DNA of 64,000 nt from Corallium rubrum (taxonomy: Eukaryota; Cnidaria; Anthozoa; Scleralcyonacea; Coralliidae). The stretch covers positions 28,970,529-29,034,528 of the forward strand of contig OZ035998.1 of NCBI GenBank assembly GCA_964035015.1, read 5' to 3'. Both the position numbers and the translations under genes were made by a program. Positions 46,801 to 58,472 of the stretch are shown in pieces (positions within the stretch are counted from its first letter, which is position 1; every line of letters starts with the position of its first letter). The notes under the pieces were generated by a model. It was not told the origin of the DNA, did not search any database, and saw nothing but the letters and a program-made list of their open reading frames with translations.

Positions 46801-48200
46801 CAAATGTTAATTCCCTCTTCTTGATATAGGGTACTAGTGTTTGCTAGCCAGGCTGCTGCTTGTAAAACCTTATGTGGTCTCACATTTAAAGACAGTGCTG
46901 AACTCTTATACTGTAATCGGCGTTTTAATTGAACGTTTATTGTACCAGTTTCCTGTGGTAGCCTTGGTAACACATTAACAGTGTTAGTTACATCTGCTGG
47001 TACATTTACCACTGACATTACCATTTATTTTCAATTGCTTTCCCCTTGGAGCTTGCATGATCTTTTGAAATGCTAATCTTGGTGCAATAAGTCTGCATTC
47101 TAATTCATTCAAATAAAAAATATCAGATTTTTGTGGAAACTTCATGCCATTTGCAATTGCGTAAGTTGGAATTTTAGTTTTCCTTAAATATTTGTTGCAA
47201 GATTGGCAAAGCCACTCCAGATTGTTTACACTAATTATTTATGTTGTTCAGGTATTTGATTGAGTCAGGATTTGATAGCCGGATTTTTTCTGCTAGACAA
47301 ACACTATGTTTGTACCATAATTGATCACAACATGTGCCTTGTGATACAGCATTGTGAAATTCACTTATTATGTCACAGTCTTTGATTGTTGTATGTTTTT
47401 GTTATTTTTATATTCTTGCACCTGTGATAGTCTTTTTTTCTTTGCGTCTGTTGATCCATTTTGTCTAGTTACTTTCATCCTTTCACAGTTTTTGACTAGT
47501 CTCTTTTCTTTACTTTCAAAAGATTCATTTTGTCTGGTTACTTCCATCCTTTCACAGTTTTTGACTAGTCTCTTTTCTTTACTTTCAAAAGATTCATTTT
47601 CTCTAGCTACTTCCATCCTTTCACAGTTTTTGACTAGTCTCTTTTCTTTACTTTTAAAAGATTCATTTTGTCTAGTTACTTCCATCCTTTCACGGGTTTT
47701 GAATAGTCTGTTTTGTTTTCTTTCAAAAGATTCATTTTGTCTAGCTGCTACCATCCTTTCACAGTTTATGACTAGTCTCTTTTCTTTACTTTCAAAAGAT
47801 TCGTTTTGTCTAGTTACTTCCATCCTTTCACGGGTTTTGACTAGTCTGTCTTGTTTTCTTTCAAAAGATTCATTTTGTCTAGCTGCTACCATCCTTTCAC
47901 AGTTTTTGACTAGTCTCTTTTCTTTACTTTCAAAAGATTCATTTTGTCTAGCTTGTTTAACCCTATCACACTCTTTGGCTAATCTTTTACACTAGTCTGG
48001 GTGGATTCATTTTGTTTTGCTAATTTAAGTCTTTGGCGATTTTTGGTTAATCTTTTCTGTCTACTTTCAGCAGACTCATTTTTTCGCCTCTCTCTGGCAC
48101 GCTCACGTGCTTTTGCTAATCGTTTTTCTTTTTTTCTCAGCAGATTCATCATTTCTCCTTTCTTTGTATTTTTCTCAACGTTAACTTGTACACAAACGTG
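43865..48200 (-). mobile_element. Degenerate Helitron (Rep-helicase)
   Basis: Read on -, order is N to C. Bases 48.2-47.37 kb encode basic 23-residue repeats (RQNESFESKEKRLVKNCER type). Next, 47024-46800 has VNVPADVTNTVNVLPRLPQE and LNVRPHKVLQAAAWLANTST, the usual pre-Rep region. At 46374-46132, RITAGQLKRQGGLERLIHHD. At 45904-45611 is the Rep HUH motif in EYQQRGSPHIHMLIWLEGAP, followed by frames with AIYIISYISKAQKGMSELL (Rep Tyr motif region, about 45280). At 44225-44150, GGGGGGVGKSHLTKSVYQAA is Walker A of the Pif1-like helicase, and 44092-43865 has APTGKAAY and LILLDEVS. Multiple stops and frameshifts separate these blocks. Later helicase motifs are missing at the 3' side. Termini were not placed. 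Confidence 0.88.
47368..48000 (-). repeat. 69-bp tandem repeat in the Helitron N-terminal coding region
   Basis: About nine units of 23 residues (M-E/V-x-x-RQNESF-x-x-K-x-x-RL-x-x-x-x-ER), alternating between two subtypes (FERKQDRLVKTRER and FESKEKRLVKNCER). The frame stays open for 174 codons. Confidence 0.85.
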
Positions 48201-49160
48201 CCAATTTTATTTTAATTCAAAATTATTTAATTTCAACGGATTTTATTTCAAAACTTTCCCACTAGCAAAAAGTAGCAAATAACAATACGGATAACTAGAT
48301 TTGGAAGGAACATTTTCAGTTTCTTGGAGTTGCCAGTTATGTGCAGACAGGGTCGCCGAAGGGCAAGAGGGGAAAACTCCCGTCAAGGAATCAAAGGGCA
48401 CTTTTATTGATATCTATTTTTTTTACTACTGCTAGGTTACCTTAACTTACCATGTATGTACAGTGTAATTTTTTTATGTATTTAACAATCAACTATTTAC
48501 TAAGCTAATTTATTAGCTAAACTAAAAGTAAGTACCACAACAACGTTCATATATATCTTTATTCGAAAACCCGTACAAATGTACGATTCACGGAACTACT
48601 TCCAAAATGGTTGATAATAATCATGAATTGTAAAGTAATATATATATTTCAAATTGAATATTAAACTAAAAAATGTATATTTTGATCAACAGGAATTAAA
48701 CTACAAAATGTTTTGTCGCGTCATTTGCGCCATACATTAAATAAATGTACTTTATATGTGATTAAGCGCTTTAAAATATTCTCCTACTATATCAGGTATT
48801 TTACAGTTTACTATGTTTCTTCGCAGTGTGTCGAAGCACAAATGCGCATGTTAGACCATATGAAACAGTTTGCGTACTATTTGACAAGTATATTTTTAAA
48901 AACCAAAGGGCACTTCTGCCCCCCTTGCCCTCCTGGCAAAAGGTGTTAGGGGGCGACCGCCCCTCCTGCCACCCCCCACCCCCCCACCCCCCCTCCCCAG
49001 TTCTGGCGTCCCTGTGTGCAGACGTGAAGTTGCAGTTCTGCTGCGAATGAATGCCAACTCAATTTTTTTCTTTCTTTGCTGTATACGCGCAAATACAATT
49101 TTTCTAAAATGCTCAGAGCTCAAATGCTTTAGTCAAGGAGCCATTTGGAACTTTCTGAAA
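48166..49160. repeat. Dispersed repeat, copy interrupted by a hAT element
   Basis: Collinear with 17976-18240 and beyond on both sides of the insertion at 48348-49015; part of it recurs at 53605-53725. Confidence 0.7.
48340..49023. mobile_element. Non-autonomous hAT-type element with 8-bp target duplication
   Basis: The element, 48348-49015 (668 bp), begins CAGGGTCGCC and ends GGCGTCCCTG. TGTGCAGA is present on both sides (48340-48347 and 49016-49023). The homologous repeat at about 18203-18222 has a single copy of the site and no element. No transposase frame is present. Confidence 0.92.
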
Positions 49161-50033
49161 ACTAGGTAGATCGTAGATGTACAGAAAGGACGTACGGCAG
49201 AGACCAACAACAACCAGTTTACTCACAACAACAACCTTTATTTGTATATATCCTCTTCTACTTAACACATTTACAAATTAATAAACTGAGTACTAAACCA
49301 AATGGATAAGGATACTAGCTTTATTCAGAAATATATAACTATATATAAAGCTAAAAATGCCTGAAAGCCAGTCGACAGAAAATAGTTCAGTATATAGTTT
49401 AAATAACAAGGTCGGAAAAAAGAAGTAATACGCAAACATACAAACACAAATCTATCTTAAAGTTATATACAGTGTATAGAGTATACGTCCGTTTGTCTAA
49501 TATTAGAGAAAAAAATGCAAATACTGTATTCAAAGATACTAATATAAATCTAAAGGTGAATTTTTCAGTTTATCTTCGAATTTAGAAAGAAGAAAAGATT
49601 TTATATATTTTTCAATTGAATTTCATACTTTTGGCCCTTGAAATCTAACATTAAAGATTCCATAATTTGTTCTTTGCTTTTGGCAGATAATAAGACTGTT
49701 TTGCTACAGATCATGTGTATAATGTATAGTTATGAACTTTATTAACTGCAAGAGGTGATTATGAACTTTAAACATAAATACTGCAATATGCAATGTGACC
49801 TGCAAATCAAATAACTTAATCATGGGTCATATAACTCAAGATTGAAAGTCATAACGAGGTTAATAATTCCTATTTTTATATGGCAGTAGCGCTGAGAGGT
49901 CCGAATACGAGAATCCTGCAATTTGATTGGTTCATAAGCGGTTGGATATTTCCCGTATCCCCCGCTCAGAGAGGAATCTGCCATTCGGGACCGTATATGT
50001 TTTACTGATAGACATAATGGCAGTCATGTCAGT
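49161..50033. other. No gene recognised
   Basis: Very AT-rich. Bases 49870-49990 contain an imperfect inverse pair (GCTGAGAGGTCCGAATACG and CATTCGGGACCGTATATG), probably a decayed MITE. Confidence 0.4.
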
Positions 50034-50250
50034 AGGCTATATGCAACAAGATAATTTCAGACTACTCATTGTTGGAATATATCGTGCAGGTATGTTGTAA
50101 GAAATTTTATAAGCTTTCATTTGATGTATATAGTTCGAGTTTCCACGTTTTGTGAAAGTTTTTAAAATGTCCAAATTAAAACGTTCGTAACACAGTTCGT
50201 AATATAACATTTAATTCTCACAAGTATTTAATAGAATTTCAGATCTTTTT
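50034..50250. repeat. Single arm of the 18888-19798 element family
   Basis: 'ttataagctttcatttgatgtatat', 'aaagtttttaaaatgtccaaa' and 'tcacaagtatttaatagaattt' match the arms at 18.9-19.8 kb and 63.4-63.96 kb; the opposite arm is absent. Confidence 0.6.
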
Positions 50251-50435
50251 TTCTTAACGTACGACCTTGAGCAATATGTCAAAGAAAAGCAATTGAAAAA
50301 TGATATTTGGGGTAAAAGGTTAAGGATTCTACCTAAACGGAAAGTACTTTAACAAACGGTACGCTATGCGTACATGTATCTGCGAAATTAGCCTAAGGAA
50401 CTGTTTTCAAGTATATCAAAATTAGCCTAAGGGAA

Positions 50436-50565
50436 GGTTTACCCTAGCATCCGGGTTACCCTTGCATCCCAATTACCCTAGCTCCCGTACATTTCTTGTT
50501 TTTTTGTTTTGTTTGTTGTGTTTATTAGGATGCTAGGATAACCTGGGTGCTAGGGTAACCCTACC
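50436..50565. repeat. Hairpin with ACCCTAGCATCC arms
   Basis: TTACCCTAGCATCCGGGTTACC-type sequence at the left mirrors GGATAACCTGGGTGCTAGGG at the right around a T-rich loop. Confidence 0.65.
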
Positions 50566-51443
50566 TCCTTGTAAACATTTTAGACACCATTGCACCCATG
50601 CATTGAAGAAAATTTGGGAAGTGTCAATTAATCCAGCCTGATAGTTAATAGAAAATATACATGGTTTGGAAACCTGGCAAACTTCAAAGCAGTTAACAAA
50701 GTACAAGGCACATGAAGGTGTATAAATCCTTTGGTTTAAGTTTATTAATATTTAAACAGTACAGTTTAGTGATTGAACCCAAACGTTGCTGTTGGATGAT
50801 TGCTTCATTATACAGAAAACACAATATGTTCAGTAACCATGAAAGTGCACAAATTTCCATAAACCTGAACAAAAACATAAAACAATGACTGACTTTTGTT
50901 GAGCTTCCAAACCATGTATATTTTCTATTAACTATGAATTTCTATAACTCCAGCTCAGATAACGTATTAATTAAACGATTGAGATGAAAGGTCAGTCCCT
51001 TGATATTAAATGCAATTAAAAAGATAACGTGGGGGCAGATCATGGCTACTTTATACAGCAAACAGTCAAGGAGTACACGTGTGCACTGTACTGCTAACCA
51101 ACTTGATTGCATTAAAAATGTAAAATGATACTAGAAATATATACTTGTAAGATATATACTTGTAAATTTCCTCCAAAGACAATTGTTTGTCTTCCGAAGA
51201 GTGATATGTTTGTCTCTTGAAGACCACGGTCCTAATTCATAAACAGTTTACACGTGTCATTAGTCGCCTGACTCGATAAATCGCCCAACGAGTTGAAAAC
51301 CTTTTCTCGACAAAAATTGTGGTAGATCACACTTGCAAGTTTACTACAAGTCATGTTAAAAATACTTGCCATTTGTATCAGCAATATTGCCTTTCTTCGA
51401 AAATATATGGTTAAAGAATACTTGTTTCCACCGTTCAAACTGA
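50566..51443. other. No gene recognised
   Basis: An inverse pair lies at about 50641-50672 (TAGTTAATAGAAAATATACA) and 50905-50936. The ORFs are short and AT-driven. Confidence 0.4.
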
Positions 51444-51632
51444 CAGCTCGCCAGAGGCGGATTAAGGGTACCTGAGGCACCTGGCTGTATTTCTGATTGG
51501 ACCCCCCGGGGCATTCTTTTTTTAATAAGACATCAGCGGCCCCGGGCCCCCCTAGGATCCGTGAGGCCGCGGGCCCCTGGCTGTAGCCCAGTCAGCCCCC
51601 CCCCCCCCCCCTAATCCGCCACTGCAGCTCGC
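51444..51632. mobile_element. Short hAT MITE with 8-bp target duplication
   Basis: The element, 51452-51624 (173 bp), runs from CAGAGGCGGATTAAGGG to CCCTAATCCGCCACTG. CAGCTCGC is duplicated at 51444-51451 and 51625-51632. A poly-C tract (51597-51611) adjoins the right TIR. Confidence 0.92.
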
Positions 51633-51808
51633 ACAAAAAAGTTAACAGACAGATATATTGCTATCGTGTTTTGTGTATGTTTGCTGCGCAGATAATGGGA
51701 AAATGTCTGTCATTTTCGTTTAGTTCGCAAGAAAGATGGTGGCGACTACGAGCCTAGCACTTTGTCGAGTTTTCACAGAACGTTTACAACAGTTATGGCA
51801 ATATAATA

Positions 51809-51970
51809 AACTACTTATTGACCTCGCTTGTTCGGTCTGCTGTACTAGTGGAATATCGGACCTCTGTTTTTTGCACATACCTCAACTCGCTGCGCCCGTC
51901 TCGGTCCGTACTAAAAACATCCGTCCGATATTTTACTAGTACATACCTCACGCTCGGTCAATAAGTAGTT
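51809..51970. repeat. Palindromic MITE
   Basis: AACTACTTATTGACC mirrors GGTCAATAAGTAGTT; inside, ACTAGTGGAATATCGGACCT is related to the inverse of GTCCGATATTTTACTAGT. Confidence 0.75.
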
Positions 51971-52013
51971 AGTATAGGAGGTCACCCACCCCTAACCTGA
52001 GCGATAACAATGT

Positions 52014-52918
52014 AGACATATGCATTATTTACCCAATATGTACCCTGGTCCCAGAAGTAATTTATCTCTTTATAAGTTACACGGTGGATTAATCATCACA
52101 CCGCTTCCTACCAGAGATTACCTCTGCCCCTCCACTCCAGTGGATAACATATAAAGAGAGAAACTCTCTGGGACCAGGCAGGATACTGGGTCGGACTGGT
52201 AGGTGCAATTAACCCGCCAAATGCACTCTTTAAAAAAACTAAGTGTATATCGGAGTAGTACATAAATGCATAATTATTATACACAAAGAGTTATAATTTG
52301 GCATTACCGCATCAGTGACAATAATTTAGACCGACCAGTTTTCAGTGTAAATGGTATATAATGTATAGCATATTATAAGTAACACAACAACGAGTGACAA
52401 TTACAAAGTGGCGCATGGCTAACAACACTTTATTGAGCCTTTATTGAGCCATTATACGAGTATACAAACATACCGATATCAATGCATGAAAATCGATTAC
52501 CATGTGCTTAATAGCTCGACAGGGGACCGACAAGTTATCGCATGAGTTTTCATATTTCTATATTCACTTACCTCTGCTTTGACGGTATACCTACTAATAC
52601 TAATTTGGTAACTTTACTGACTTAAGTGAACATCTAAACAACCCTTGAAGGCACTCATCGCAAAAACCCACTGGCAGCTTGCTGCGAGTACTTGTATCTT
52701 ATTAAGACGAACTCACAACGAGAAAACAAGCATTGCGAGTTGTTTTTTGCAAACACTCGCAGCCTACATATTTATGAACTTAACCCACCTGAACACAAAC
52801 AAAAAAGTTACATTTCTTTCAATTTATAAGAGGAATAGACAAAAATATATAATGTCCTTACACGAATTGTATAAAACTACGTTGTTCATTTTACAAAGTA
52901 CAGTATCAATGCTGTCCA
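52014..52918. repeat. 3' flank of secreted gene copy 2, duplicated
   Basis: Landmarks 'ggtgcaattaacccgccaaat', 'ttataatttggcat', 'aacaacactttattgagc' and 'cattgcgagttgttttttgcaaac' recur at 53945-55135, so the duplication unit includes this flank as well as the gene. A 'GGTCCCAGAAGTAATTT' hairpin MITE occupies 52040-52187. Confidence 0.8.
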
Positions 52919-53364
52919 TTAAATTGACATGCAGTAGACATAGACGCGCATGCATGTCCGTCCGTGGTTGTCGCCCTCGGTGCGGTCACGCAGATCTTCA
53001 CCGTACCAGATCTTCATTTGTTCGCCGTTCGCGAGGTACTTTGGATAAGCAACATCAGAAAAGATGAGCTCAGGCGATGAGGAGGTGTACCCTGGAAGTT
53101 TGTACCATGGATAATTGCCGACATTAACCAGTCTTGGCGAAGGGTAAATGACTTGATTGTTTAAATCTGTAATGAACATACCAATGTCGGTGTGTGCTTG
53201 GTCACATCCCCAGTATGAACGCGCTGCGTGATAACATCCAACATAACCGGACGAGTGAACCAGTTTTATTCCTGCTATAAAGCAAGATGATCCGGTGTAT
53301 TTGATCTGCTTAAAGTCAGTAGATCTTGCTCCAACGCAGCCATAACCAATAAATGTCCATGATC
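52919..53364 (-). CDS. Secreted-domain protein exon, copy 2
   Basis: A terminal exon with acceptor AG at 53366-53365 and phase 1 entry (G/GA TCA TGG). It reads SWTFIGYGCVGARSTDFKQI, CFIAGIKLVHSSGYVGCYHA, WGCDQAHTDIGMFITDLNNQ, WYKLPGYTSSSPELIFSDVA, IWYGEDLRDRTEGDNHGRTC and ends VYVYCMSI. Six to seven cysteines and the WYGEDL...N-G-TC ending match an extracellular domain I associate with cnidarian secreted or membrane proteins; I know no enzymatic role. The signal-peptide exon belonging to this copy was not found nearby; one of the right type and phase is at 29413-29461. About 146 codons, no disabling change. Confidence 0.65.
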
Positions 53365-54359
53365 CTAAATAAATAGATAAATATAATCATTTATACCTAT
53401 ATAGATGTTCAAGTAATATAAGTAACTGAACAAACCCCTCACCATGTACGATTGGTATAATGGCATAATGACAAGAGTGAATTTAGCTTTGACCAAGTGA
53501 CTAATTTTTAAGTTTAAAAAAACGGTTTACGCCATTAACACCCCCAGCTGCATAGCGTGTAATTAATACCTTTGTCTTGTCGGGTAACCACGCGTAGTCA
53601 TTGAGCAACGTTAACATAAACATGCCAATTTTATTTTAATTCAAGATTATTTAATTACAACGGATTTTATTTCAAAACCTTCCCACTTGCAAAAAGTAAC
53701 AAATAACAATACGAATAGCTAATATATATATTAGCCCGGGCAATTAACTTGATTTATGCGTGGTTGTCGGGAGTAACTACAGTATTATAAATAAACAACC
53801 GCGGTACATCAAAGAAAACTGAGGTGATCGTGAACTAAGACTGTTTTGTTTAACTAAGGTAATAAAATAATCATTAAATACTGGGGGCAAGAGGTGATTA
53901 TGAAATTTAAACATAAAGGCTGCAATATGCAATGTGACGGTGTGTCGGTGCAATTAACCCGCCAAATAACCCCTTAAAAAAACTAAGTGTGTATCGGAGT
54001 AATTCATAAAGGCATAATTATACACAAAGAGTTATAATTTGGCATCACGGTATCAGTGCCAATAATATAGACCAACCAGTTTTCAGTGTATGTATAATGT
54101 AGATCATATTACAATAATCCGATTAATAAGTAACAACGAGTGACAACAAAGTGGAGTATAGCTAACAACACTTTATTGAGCAAAGCATTATACGAGTATA
54201 CAAACATACCGATATCCAACCTGACCAATATCAATGTATGAAAATCGATTACCATGAGCTTAGTAGCTTACCGTGTGCAAGTTATCGCACGAGTTTTCAT
54301 ATTTCTATATTCACTTATCTCTGCTTTGACGGTATGCCTACTAATACTAATCTGGTCAC
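53365..54359. other. Between tandem copies: repeats and duplicated flank
   Basis: Bases 53605-53725 match the dispersed repeat at 17976 and 48166. Bases 53930-54350 are the duplicate of 52200-52620. No exon upstream of copy 2 was recognised. Confidence 0.5.
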
Positions 54360-54800
54360 TTTACTAGCCTGCGTAGCGGCGCTTGGGATTGGGGGGGGGG
54401 GGGGGTATCATCGGTTTCAAATTATGAAGCTTAACCATCCAATAAAACCATCCCACAAGCGGGATGTTAAACTTGAACACATAAAGGTAAAAACTCTATA
54501 GGGGTGTTGTGGTCGGGGTCTGAGAGGTGGGACATTTTTCCGGGGGGTTGTGGTTAGGTTTAGGGTTTCCGGGGTGTGTGATTAGGTTTAGGGTTTCCGG
54601 GGGGGGGTATGGGGGTGAGGTTTCGTTTAAAAGGTTGTCTAATCAGATGGTGGTTTTAGTAGTTGGTTAAGCTTCATAATTTGAAGGAAATGATAGCTCG
54701 GGGGGGGGGGGGGGGAATTGAACACGGGTCGCAGAGGTGAAAGGCACATGCGCTAAACACACTGTGCCACCAACACCCCTAAGTGCTAACCACTGTGCAA
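54360..54800 (-). repeat. Insertion with AGCCTGCG end, poly-G tracts and a tRNA-Glu-like core
   Basis: At 54364 TAGCCTGCGTAGCGGCG leads into a poly-G run (54391-54404). At about 54715-54783, read on -, GTTGGTGGCACAGTGTGTTT ... CCTTTCACCTCTGCGA ... GTTCAATTCC has A- and B-box spacing and a TTC anticodon, so it is tRNA-Glu-like. A second poly-G run (54700-54713) abuts it. The segment is absent from the parallel copy near 52620, so it is an insertion into the duplicated flank. Confidence 0.55.
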
Positions 54801-55135
54801 CCAATACACCTACTGACTTAAGTGAACATCTAAACAGCCCTTAAAGGCTCTTTTCCGCTCATCGCAAAAACCCATGCACTCACAGCTTGCTGCGAGTACT
54901 TGTATCTTATTAAGACGAACTCACAACGAGAAAACAAGCATTGCGAGTTGTTTTTTGCAAACATTCGTAGCCTACATATTTATGAACTTAAACCCACCTG
55001 AACACAAACAAAAAAAAGTTACATTTCATCCAATTTATTAGAGGAATAGAGAAAAAAAATATGTGTCCTTACACGAATTGTATAAAAATACGTTGTTCTT
55101 TACATGTATCAATACTGACACTAAAACACTGTTCA

Positions 55136-55578
55136 TTAAATTGACATGCAGTAGACATAGACGCGCATGCATGTCCGTCCGTGGTTGTCGCCCTCGGTGC
55201 TGTCATGCAGATCTTCACCGTACCAGATCTTTATTTGTTCGCCTTTCGCGAGGTACTTTGGATAAGCAACGTCAGAAAAGATGAGCTCATGCGATGAGGA
55301 GGTGTACCCTGGAAATTTGTACCATGGATGGTTGACATTAACCAGTCTTGGAGAAGGGTAAATGACTTGATTGTTTAAATCTGTAATGAACATACCAACG
55401 TCGGTGTGTGCTTGGCTACATCCCCAGTATGAATTTGCTGCGCGATAACATCCTACATTACCATACCAGTGAACGAGTTTCATTGCTGCAATAAAGCAAG
55501 ATGATCCAGTGTATTTGATTAGCTTATAGCTAGTGGTTCTTGCTCCAACGCAACCGCTACCAATAAATGTCCATGACC
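55136..55578 (-). CDS. Secreted-domain protein exon, copy 3
   Basis: Acceptor AG at 55580-55579 with phase 1 entry, ending at a stop at 55136. Reads SWTFIGSGCVGARTTSYKLI, CFIAAMKLVHWYGNVGCYRA, WGCSQAHTDVGMFITDLNNQ, WYKFPGYTSSSHELIFSDVA, IWYGEDLHDSTEGDNHGRTC, VYVYCMSI. It is nearly identical to copy 2 with scattered conservative changes and shares its flanks, so it is a recent tandem duplicate. No first exon was found upstream. Confidence 0.65.
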
Positions 55579-55829
55579 CTAAACAATGTGAATATGATCA
55601 TTGATATACCCACGCAGTTATTCAATAAATCATATACTAACGAGACAAGCCAGTGATCATGAACACCATGCATGCAAGAAAGCGAAATTGGTAATGATAA
55701 GAGCGAACTTGATAGAACTGACTAATTTGAGTTAAGTCAAGTGAGGAGGATATTTTGACGCACACACACGCACACACACATAGATGTAATTTTGCGGAGA
55801 GGTTCTCGACGATGGGTCTGTTGAGCGGG

Positions 55830-55833
<4 letters not shown>

Positions 55834-55892
<59 letters not shown>
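55834..55892. repeat. (AT)n microsatellite
   Basis: AT run preceded by an (AC)n tract at 55759-55780. Confidence 0.95.
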
Positions 55893-55897
<5 letters not shown>

Positions 55898-56039
55898 AAT
55901 AAAATGCGGTTGTTGTTACTCAGAGTTTCCCACCCGCATGACCAGAAATTAGCGACATCTGAGCCTCAGGTGGTCAGCAGCTATCCCTCAAAACATAGAC
56001 TGTACCCAGTCCCTCCTGAAGACGGCGCGCGAGAGAAAA

Positions 56040-56135
56040 GGAACAATGTCGCAACCTCGTACCCAGGGTCTTATCTCCGCTCCCCCGCCCCCGCCCACCG
56101 CTGCGAAAAGACCCTGGTCTGGGCTGGTCACGTGT
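56040..56135. repeat. 'CTCGTACCCAGGGTCTT' MITE, copy 1
   Basis: 'aacctcgtacccagggtcttatctccgctcccccg' with 'cgaaaagaccctggtctgggctggtcacgtg' is the inverse of 58795-58885. Short inverse ends GACCCAGG-type. Confidence 0.6.
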
Positions 56136-56147
56136 CACGCAGACTTA

Positions 56148-57015
56148 CTGGGAGCTCTCTCCTCCGCAGAGGCTTTGCGTGGATAATGAGGTCTAACATG
56201 AAGTAGCTACGTGCTACGAGGGAAAACCGCTAGTGGAAGAAACGTGGGCGTAAGGTCAGAGGCGTGCGGTGGACCCTGGGAAGACGGAAAACGAGAAAAG
56301 AAGCCTCTGCCAGATAATGTGCCGTTCTCTGGACAAATCCGCGGTTCTCTGGTCATGGCAGACAGCGACGATAGTTTGCACGAAGTACATTGTTTTCTTC
56401 AAGATCTAAGTCTAGAATGTACTTCTGGATGTTATTCTGAATTTTTCTATGGAATCACCTGCCGAACGGGTCGAAAAATTCGAAACGCTGCCAGACTGAC
56501 AAACGTTTCATCGAACGTTGTCAACTGCCTGGAAGCTTTCCACTCCTGATTAAGTATTAACTTGATAAACAAAGCCGACGAACAGCGCTAGAAATATTCT
56601 CGGTGCTAACTTTCTACGACATAATGGTAAGATCTATGTTTACAACAGTTCGTCCTTTGAGATGAATGATAAACTTTCTCATGTAGCGTTTGTTTTATAC
56701 TTTTATTTGCATAAATTCAAAACCGGAAAATCCTGTCCTTGTGTTGCAGTAACATTGTCGAGTTGAGAAGTATCAGCGATTTAAATGTGTCTTTTGTCCA
56801 CAGTTTAGTGATTTCCGACTTTTGCGTAGTAGATTTGTTGATTATATAATGAAATCCCGAGTCTGGCGCCTAGTCCATCACGGAATTTGGGCGCCATATT
56901 GACATCATTATCTGGCAGAGGCTCACTTTCTTTCCCTCTTCCCATCATTCCCCGCGCATCTTCCCTCACCCGCACGCCTGCCCCTCCGAGCCTCTGCGGA
57001 GGAGAGAGTACTGGG
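56148..57015. repeat. Inverted-repeat element, about 870 bp
   Basis: CTCTCTCCTCCGCAGAGGCT at the left mirrors GAGCCTCTGCGGAGGAGAGA-type sequence at the right. An inner inverse pair is GCCTCTGCCAGATAATG (about 56307) and CATTATCTGGCAGAGGC (about 56913). The 112-codon ORF at 56211 has no recognised domain. Confidence 0.6.
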
Positions 57016-57361
57016 AGTGGGCTAGTAGGATTTGTAATTTTGTAGGAACTATAAAGAAGACCGCGGAATAATCACACAGAGACAATGTTTGAAATGTTAA
57101 TTTCTTTTATTGGTTGATTTATATATAGCACCTTCCAATGTGTTATTTGAAGTTTGCTTCACCAAACCGTCTTGGTTTTAAAACCGTTTTCAAAGAACAA
57201 TGTTTGTTGCGCCGCACTTGAATTGATTGTTTGCATTCTAGATCTGTTGTAGTTGCAGAAATTAACTACCAGACGAAATTACACCTAAATAACAATGAGA
57301 GTATTGGTAAATTACGAATACATTAGGTATTATAAGGAATAGAAGAATGTGTTAAAGTGAC

Positions 57362-57796
57362 TAGAGCAAAGTTTCAATCGTAATGTACTGACACCTTGAG
57401 CTTTGATGTATATTTATGAAGTAACAGTATACTAAATATTGTTCGATACTCAGTAGTTATGTGATTGCTATATTATTCAACATTTAATGATTTTTGATAA
57501 CATGTTGAGCACTTTTTTATTATCCTGACTGCTTTATGCACTCACGGCGCAATTATATCTATTCTTAAAACAACAAGTGTATAAAAGAACAACGCAATAT
57601 CAACAACGTTCAACAATTAACAATAGGTTCATTAGTGAGTAACTTCGATTCATATTAAAAACCTTGTTGCTTTTTTAGTCAAAGGGGAATTGATATAGAC
57701 TAGTGATATTAATATGTTATTAAAAGGTCAGTGTTTTCTTGATCAGGATGATGGCATCACTTCCCAAACAGGAATCGATTTTCAGCTCTGATCATT

Positions 57797-57827
<31 letters not shown>

Positions 57828-58472
57828 TTATGTTTTTGCCAACAGTGTATGAAGAATATTTATACCTTCACACAAATAAATATATACATAATCAAACGAC
57901 AGACGAACATGCACATATACAAACTAAACTTTAAGAGAAGTGGCAAGGATAGCCGCAACAGCGTGTGCCAATTACTGCGGTCCCGTACATAAATAGATTA
58001 ATAAGAGGAAACACACAAAAAAACTCAAAAAAAGTTCACTTCAGATCAAAAGAAAAATAAATAAAGGAACGATGAAAATCCGCATAGTAAAAGCTGTCAA
58101 GTACAACAGCAAAGGTCACCAAGCAAGCTCCGGGCGGAGTTACAATCATGCATCATGATTGCATGCGGTATTATTATTTGCTTCCGCTGCATTCACATGA
58201 CTGTTGCGTTACAAATTTAAACCACTTTTAAAACAATAATAAAATATGTCACTAACCTTAGCTTTTGTTGAAAGCTATAGGTCGAGTTTTGGCGATCTTG
58301 GCGATGTTAAATCACAAGGACTTTCAGATTTCCATATATTTATTCACAATAATGATGACATTCCAAATCCTCTCTTTTGGCAAACGGCAGGCGACAGGCG
58401 TAACAGCTTGGCGTCGTAACTGATGAAGTAAACATTCATTTCGAGGAAGAGAATCCCCTCAAATTCGCTGTT
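57362..58472. repeat. Inverse duplicate of 24375-25020, interrupted
   Basis: Collinear in reverse with 24375-25020. A foreign stretch at about 57795-58150 starts with (TTTA)n and contains 'ggatagccgcaacagcgtgtgccaattactgcggtcc', related to the retroposon tail at 36555-36688. Confidence 0.75.
57795..58150 (-). repeat. Retroposon 3' fragment with (TAAA)n tail
   Basis: Read on -, unique sequence runs into a (TAAA)n tail at 57833-57795 and interrupts the duplicate segment. It resembles 36555-36688. No reverse transcriptase frame is visible. Confidence 0.55.

Noticed and set aside
47354-47995. 213-codon + strand ORF (Ser/Phe/Leu repeats)
   Set aside because: Antisense of the Helitron N-terminal repeat array.
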